DNA of 9,961 bases from an uncultured Myxococcales bacterium. Lineage in GTDB: Bacteria > Myxococcota > UBA727 > VGSZ01. Made by a program: the position numbers and the translations under genes. The notes under the pieces are model-generated. The model was not told where the DNA came from and made no database searches. It worked only from the letters and a program-made list of their open reading frames with translations. The stretch spans positions 1 to 9,961 of the forward strand of contig CAJBHN010000365.1 in NCBI GenBank assembly GCA_903952805.1, written 5' to 3'. This document shows positions 6,288 to 9,961 of this stretch, piece after piece; position 1 is the first letter of the stretch; each line of letters starts with the position of its first letter.

Positions 6288-7053
6288 GTCGTGAAGTATC
6301 GCCCATGCGCTCGGCGGCTGCTCGAATCAGGCCTCGGTAGATCGCCCGATGGGCCCCCTCAAACATGCTCTCGGGGTGCCACTGCACACCCAGAAAAAAG
6401 GGCAGGGAGGGGTCGACGATGGCCTCCACCAAGCCGTCGTCGGCGACGGCGCAGGCCACCAGGTCGCGTCCCACCGCCTTGATGGCCTGGTGGTGGGTCG
6501 AGTTGACCCCCAAGAGCTCCTCGCCACACAGGCGTCGCAGCAGGGTGTCATCCATGATCCGCACCCCATGCCCTGGCTGATCCTTGGTCTGGACCTGGCT
6601 GTGGGCCACCGGCGACGGCCGCTGGCTCGGCAGGTCCTGCCACAAGCTCCCACCGCGGACCACATTCATCAGCTGCATGCCGCCGCACACCCCAAGCACC
6701 GGCAGACCCCGCGCCACCGCCGCCCGCAGCAGCGACACCTCAAGGGCCGTCCGAGCAGGTTTCAACGTGCCCAGCTCGGGCAGGGGAGCCTCGCCAAACA
6801 GGGCCGGGTCGACGTCGAAGTCGCCGCCGGTCAACAGCAGGCCGTCGGCCACGCCGATGAGGTCGGCCACGGCGTCGTCGTCAAGGCCGATGGGAGCAAT
6901 GATCGGGGTGCCCCCCTCCTCCAGAACGCGGGCCACATAGGGCCGGTCGACGGCGACGACGTCGAGCAGGGGACCGCGGCGGGTGGCGCGAGTCTCCAGG
7001 TCGGGAGAAATCAGGATCCGCGGTCGTCGACCATTGGCAGTGGCGGCGCTCAT
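6277..7053 (-). CDS. gamma-glutamyl-gamma-aminobutyrate hydrolase family protein (class-I glutamine amidotransferase-like, peptidase C26)
   Basis: A 258-residue cytoplasmic hydrolase of the PuuD/peptidase C26 family, whose characterised members cleave gamma-glutamyl amide bonds, for example gamma-glutamyl-GABA in putrescine breakdown. The catalytic triad is visible: nucleophile Cys123 in VLGVCGGMQLMN, and His226/Glu228 in GVQWHPESM. Other family marks are LLLTGGDFDVDP (72-83), RGGSLWQDLPSQ (133-144) and NSTHHQAIK (184-192). E. coli PuuD has GICRG at the nucleophile elbow, and here the Arg is Gly. No other putrescine-pathway gene (puuA, puuB, puuC) is nearby, so the substrate is open and I give no symbol. 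It is the first gene of a two-gene unit, overlapping the lipoprotein gene by 11 bp, and is divergent from aconitase across 241 bp. The ATG at 7053 has no strong Shine-Dalgarno. Confidence 0.93.
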   Translation of the reverse strand: MSAATANGRRPRILISPDLETRATRRGPLLDVVAVDRPYVARVLEEGGTPIIAPIGLDDDAVADLIGVADGLLLTGGDFDVDPALFGEAPLPELGTLKPARTALEVSLLRAAVARGLPVLGVCGGMQLMNVVRGGSLWQDLPSQRPSPVAHSQVQTKDQPGHGVRIMDDTLLRRLCGEELLGVNSTHHQAIKAVGRDLVACAVADDGLVEAIVDPSLPFFLGVQWHPESMFEGAHRAIYRGLIRAAAERMGDTSRHVR

Positions 7054-7219
7054 ATCGTTCGCTCGAGGTCAGGGGTGATGAACCATGCCGGGCACCGCAG
7101 AGCGGGCGCATAGGGCCTGCCGGTCATTTCAGCACAGCTTCGCACGGCCGTCTTGTGACGCGGCAGTGCCGCTCGGCGGCGGATGCTTTCACCGCCCGCT
7201 GGTTTTGCTATGGCTCCCC

Positions 7220-7259
7220 CAGACCTTCTTCGGCAGCGACCGACGCAGCAGACCTTCTT
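7220..7259 (+). repeat. 11-base direct repeat in the aconitase leader
   Basis: CAGACCTTCTT occurs at 7220-7230 and again at 7249-7259, a 29-base period, just before the aconitase Shine-Dalgarno. Both copies would be in the 5' untranslated region if transcription starts near 7217. It could be a tandem protein- or RNA-binding site, or chance. Upstream, TTTCAC (7187-7192) and TATGGC (7209-7214, preceded by TGC) are a weak promoter candidate with 16-base spacing. Confidence 0.35.
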
Positions 7260-7294
7260 GACCCAGAGCCTCCACGCGAGGCCAGGAGCCTTCC

Positions 7295-9568
7295 ATGATC
7301 GACGGCGTTGAGCTCATCCAAAAGACCTACTCCACGATGGCTGAGCGCCATGCGGCCGCTCGCAAGGCCTTTGGCCGGGCTCTGACGCTGACCGAGAAGA
7401 TCCTCGCCGCCCACATGCCCGCCCCCGTCGACGAAGACGGCGCCGCCCTCGTGCGCAAGAAGAGCTACGCCAACCTCTTTCCCGACCGCGTTGCGTTGCA
7501 GGATGCCACCGCCCAGATGGCGCTGCTGCAGTTCATGCAGGCCGGCAAGAAGGAGGTGGCGGTCCCGTCGACGGTGCACTGCGACCATCTCATTCAAGCC
7601 CAAATCGGCGCCAAGAAGGATCTGCTGCGCGCCGTCAACGAAAACCAGGAGGTCTATGACTTCCTGCAGACCGTCAGCCAGAAGTACGGCCTCGGCTTCT
7701 GGAAGCCCGGCGCCGGCATCATCCACCAGGTCGTCCTCGAGAACTACGCGTTCCCCGGCGGCATGATGATCGGCACCGACAGCCACACCCCCAACGCCGG
7801 CGGCCTCGGCATGATCGCCATCGGCATCGGCGGCGCCGACGCCGTCGACGTCATGGCCGACTTCCCGTTCAACCTGCGCTGGCCCGGCGTCATCGGCGTC
7901 AAGCTGACCGGCAAGCTGTCGGGCTTCGCGTCGCCCAAGGACGTCATCCTCAAGCTGATGGGCATCCTGACGGTCAAGGGTGGCACCAACCACATCGTCG
8001 AGTTCTTCGGCGAAGGTGCGGCCAGCATCTCGGCCACCGGCAAGGGCACCATCGCCAACATGGGCGCCGAGCATGGTGCCACGACGTCGGTGTTTGCCTA
8101 CGACGCCTCGATGGAGCGCTACCTGCGCGCCACCAACCGCGGCAGCTGGGCCGACCTCGCCAACGCCCACCAGGCCGAGCTGCAGGCCGACCCCGAGGTC
8201 TACGCCGACCCCTCCAAGTTCTACGACCGGGTCGTCGAAATCGACCTCAACACCCTCGAGTCCCACCTCGTGGGTCCCCACACGCCCGACTTCGAGCACG
8301 GCGTCAGCACCATGAAGGCCAAGGTCAAGAGCGAGGGCTGGCCCGAGACCATCACCTCGGCCCTGATCGGCTCCTGCACCAACTCCTCCTACGAAGACAT
8401 GTCCCGCTCGGCGTCGTTGGCCCAGGCCGCCCTCGACGCAGGCCTGACGGCCAAGGTGCCGTTTTTGATCACGCCGGGATCTGAGACCATCCACCTGACC
8501 ATTCAGCGCGATGGCCAGATGGCGACCTTCGAGAAGATCGGCGGCACCGTCCTCGCCAACGCCTGCGGCCCCTGCATCGGGCAGTGGGATCGTCAGGAAA
8601 AGAAGGGCGAGCGCAACGCCATCGTGACGTCGTTCAACCGCAACTTCCGCGGTCGTCAGGACAGCAACCCCGAGACCCTCGCCTTCATCGGCTCCCCGGA
8701 GCAGGTGACGGCGATGGCGTTTTCGGGTCGCCTCGACTTCGATCCCCGCACCGACACGATCAAGACCCCCGACGGGCGTGATTTCAAGTTCCCCGAGCCC
8801 ACGGGCGACGAGCTGCCCAAGCAGGGCTTCCTCGTCGACAAAGACGGCTTCATCGCCCCCGCCGACGACAGCAGCGCCGTCGCCATCGCCGTCGACCCCA
8901 ACAGCTCGCGCATCGCGCTGCTCGATCCGTTCCTGGAGTGGAATGGCAAAGACCTCACGGGCGCCCGCGTGCTCATGAAGGCCAGGGGCAAGTGCACCAC
9001 CGACCACATCTCGGCGGCCGGCAAGTGGCTGACCTTCCGTGGTCACCTCGACAACATCTCCAACAACCTCTACATCGGCGCCACCAACGCCTTTGACGAC
9101 GCCATCGGCGAAGGCCGCGACTTCGAAGACGGCGGCAAGAAGAAGCCCTTCCCCGACGTCGCCCGCCACTACAAGGCCAAGGGCGTGCCCTGGATTGTCG
9201 TCGGCGACGAGAACTTCGGCGAGGGCAGCAGCCGCGAGCACGCCGCCATGGAGCCCCGCCATCTCGGTGGTCGCGCCATCCTCGTGCGCAGCTTCGCCCG
9301 CATCCACGAGAGCAACCTGAAGAAGCAGGGCATGCTGCCGCTGACGTTCGCCACCGCCGCCGACTACGACAAGGTCCGCGAAGACGACGTCGTCGCCATC
9401 CTCGGCCTGACCACCATCGCCCCCGGCCAACAGCTGACCATCTCGCTGACCCACAGCGACGGCACCAGCGAGAGCTTCCCGGTCAACCACACCATGAGCG
9501 CCGAACAGCTCGAATGGTTCAAGGCCGGCTCGGCGCTGAACCTGGTGGCCAAGCAGCAACACGCCTGA
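7295..9568 (+). CDS. acn: aconitate hydratase, mitochondrial type
   Basis: Interconverts citrate and isocitrate through cis-aconitate in the TCA cycle, using a [4Fe-4S] cluster in the cytoplasm. At 757 residues it matches the mitochondrial ACO2-type family, not the roughly 890-residue AcnA or 865-residue AcnB forms. Cluster ligands are Cys361 (IGSCTNSSYEDM) and Cys424/Cys427 (ANACGPCIGQW). Substrate-site motifs are present: STVHCDHLI (92-100), IGTDSHTPNAGGLG (159-172), SFNRNFRGRQD (446-456), RGKCTTDHISAAGKW (564-578) and GDENFGEGSSREHAAMEPR (637-655), with catalytic Ser646 in the swivelling C-terminal domain. Full length, no lesion. The start has AGGAG at 7284-7288, six bases before the ATG. 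No TCA-cycle gene adjoins it, and hairpins follow at once, so it is probably monocistronic. Confidence 0.98.
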   Translation: MIDGVELIQKTYSTMAERHAAARKAFGRALTLTEKILAAHMPAPVDEDGAALVRKKSYANLFPDRVALQDATAQMALLQFMQAGKKEVAVPSTVHCDHLIQAQIGAKKDLLRAVNENQEVYDFLQTVSQKYGLGFWKPGAGIIHQVVLENYAFPGGMMIGTDSHTPNAGGLGMIAIGIGGADAVDVMADFPFNLRWPGVIGVKLTGKLSGFASPKDVILKLMGILTVKGGTNHIVEFFGEGAASISATGKGTIANMGAEHGATTSVFAYDASMERYLRATNRGSWADLANAHQAELQADPEVYADPSKFYDRVVEIDLNTLESHLVGPHTPDFEHGVSTMKAKVKSEGWPETITSALIGSCTNSSYEDMSRSASLAQAALDAGLTAKVPFLITPGSETIHLTIQRDGQMATFEKIGGTVLANACGPCIGQWDRQEKKGERNAIVTSFNRNFRGRQDSNPETLAFIGSPEQVTAMAFSGRLDFDPRTDTIKTPDGRDFKFPEPTGDELPKQGFLVDKDGFIAPADDSSAVAIAVDPNSSRIALLDPFLEWNGKDLTGARVLMKARGKCTTDHISAAGKWLTFRGHLDNISNNLYIGATNAFDDAIGEGRDFEDGGKKKPFPDVARHYKAKGVPWIVVGDENFGEGSSREHAAMEPRHLGGRAILVRSFARIHESNLKKQGMLPLTFATAADYDKVREDDVVAILGLTTIAPGQQLTISLTHSDGTSESFPVNHTMSAEQLEWFKAGSALNLVAKQQHA

Positions 9569-9586
9569 GCGGTCATCGCGCCGTCA

Positions 9587-9611
9587 GGCCCAGCCTGGGC
9601 CGGCGCGCCGG
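9587..9611. repeat. two overlapping palindromes after the aconitase stop
   Basis: GGCCCAG (9587-9593), C, CTGGGCC (9595-9601) is a perfect inverted repeat. It overlaps the 12-base palindrome CCGGCGCGCCGG (9600-9611). Both sit within 45 bases of the aconitase stop and can form mutually exclusive hairpins. A 3' end protection or termination role is likely but unproven. Confidence 0.45.
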
Positions 9612-9635
9612 CACAAGCTGACCGCGACCCTTGAC

Positions 9636-9699
9636 GCGGGGCATACCCCGCAACCACTGCGCCTCTCTCGTTGAACGGGAGAGGCGCAGTGTGCGTTTT
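9636..9699 (+). terminator. tandem hairpins ending the aconitase transcript
   Basis: A first hairpin, GCGGGG-CATA-CCCCGC (9636-9651), is followed three bases later by a perfect 13-bp stem, CACTGCGCCTCTC (9655-9667) with GAGAGGCGCAGTG (9679-9691). That stem is followed by TGCG and TTTT at 9696-9699, giving an intrinsic-terminator shape on the plus strand. It also insulates the next gene, which begins about 100 bases on in the same direction. Confidence 0.75.
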
Positions 9700-9720
9700 G
9701 AGGCCGCAACAGAGGACTGA

Positions 9721-9763
9721 TTTTATTGTTGTATTATATTCCAAAATATATATATATCTTCCG
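9721..9763 (+). promoter_or_regulatory. AT-rich promoter region of the SpvB-like gene
   Basis: Of bases 9721-9760, 35 of 40 are A or T, in an otherwise GC-rich window. It contains the -10-like TATTAT (9732-9737), a TATATT-CCAA-AATATA inverted repeat (9735-9750) and a TA run to 9757. No convincing -35 hexamer is placed correctly, which suits an activator-dependent or alternative-sigma promoter. If the TA run near 9751-9756 serves as the -10, transcription would begin about at the ATG at 9764, making a leaderless message possible. Confidence 0.5.
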
Positions 9764-9790
9764 ATGTTCGCTTTTGAATCCGCAGCATCC

Positions 9791-9961
9791 ATGCTTTCCC
9801 CCCGCTCGATTCGGCTCTTTAAGCCTCTGCGGGGCTTGCTGGCGCTGCTGGCCCTGCTGTCGACGGCATCGCTGGCGCAGACGGGCGTGGGCGACGATCG
9901 GGTCAGCCTGCCCGACGGTCCGGGCTCCCGCGACGGCCTCGGCGACAACGCCAGCGTCAAC
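9791..9961 (+). CDS. secreted SpvB/TcaC N-terminal-like (RHS/Tc-toxin-type) protein, N-terminal fragment
   Basis: An open frame from ATG 9791 runs off the window after 57 codons. It starts with a clear Sec signal peptide: basic n-region with Arg5, Arg8, Lys11 and Arg14, hydrophobic LLALLALLSTASLA, and a likely cut after Ala29 (ASLA-Q). The mature start then reads DDRVSLPDGPGSRDGLGDNASVN (36-57, in part). The core SLPDGPGS-x3-GLG-[DE]-N resembles the opening of the SpvB/TcaC/TcdB N-terminal domain, which heads Tc-toxin B components and many large RHS-type proteins of Myxococcota. Everything after this lies outside the window, so effector, RHS repeats or protease signals cannot be seen. An in-frame ATG at 9764 would add nine residues. 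Neither start has a Shine-Dalgarno, and I prefer 9791 because it gives a normal signal peptide. It follows the AT-rich promoter zone. Confidence 0.7.
   Translation, partial: MLSPRSIRLFKPLRGLLALLALLSTASLAQTGVGDDRVSLPDGPGSRDGLGDNASVN

Noticed and set aside
3069..6482. 1137-codon open frame on the plus strand across the lipoprotein gene
   Set aside because: It is a mirror frame of a gene with clear signal peptide, Cys modules and PPC repeats. Its translation is Gly/Ala/Val/Arg-rich without recognisable domains.
7208..9562. 784-codon open frame on the minus strand across aconitase
   Set aside because: Antisense to a fully conserved aconitase; composition typical of a codon-bias shadow.
9364..9960. 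198-codon minus-strand frame across the end of aconitase and the AT-rich region
   Set aside because: It overlaps the conserved aconitase C-terminus, a terminator, the AT-rich promoter zone and the SpvB-like start, and has no recognisable motif.

Overview
The window is high-GC DNA with strong G/C preference at third codon positions, which leaves long open frames antisense to the real genes. Gene content points to a Myxococcota or related delta-proteobacterial genome: a Cys-rich lipoprotein with many pre-peptidase C-terminal (PPC) repeats, a mitochondrial-type aconitase, a classical ETF pair, an unlinked PhnD-like binding protein and the start of a secreted SpvB-like protein. The taxonomic call is inference from gene style; no rRNA or tRNA gene is visible.

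Layout, left to right. (1) Positions 3-911 (+): a membrane-anchored PhnD-like periplasmic binding protein whose true start probably lies before the window, flanked by CGT-rich triplet repeats. (2) Positions 912-1037: the gap between converging genes, with a long hairpin that can terminate both directions. (3) Positions 1038-2798 (-): etfB-etfA, the two subunits of electron transfer flavoprotein. The promoter side carries a perfect TTGACA-N4-TGTCAA palindrome and a leader stem-loop. (4) Positions 3081-7053 (-): a class-I glutamine amidotransferase-like (PuuD/peptidase C26) hydrolase, overlapping by 11 bp a 1068-residue Cys-rich, seven-PPC-repeat lipoprotein, followed by a strong hairpin. (5) Positions 7295-9568 (+): mitochondrial-type aconitase, transcribed divergently from the hydrolase gene and followed by a series of palindromes and a terminator. 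(6) Positions 9721-9760: an abrupt AT-rich island (35 of 40 bases A/T), then from 9791 the first 57 codons of a secreted protein with a Sec signal peptide and an SpvB/TcaC-like N-terminal motif, cut by the window edge.

Functionally, etfBA and aconitase are central metabolism: ETF collects electrons from acyl-CoA and related dehydrogenases, and aconitase runs the citrate-isocitrate step of the TCA cycle. They are separate transcription units. The less ordinary parts are the hydrolase/lipoprotein pair, the disulfide-rich design of the lipoprotein, and the AT-rich promoter zone before the SpvB-like gene. I saw no mobile element, CRISPR array or obvious defence system. No gene-free stretch exceeds 300 bases; the longest (2799-3080, 7054-7294, 9569-9790) hold the regulatory and terminator signals listed.
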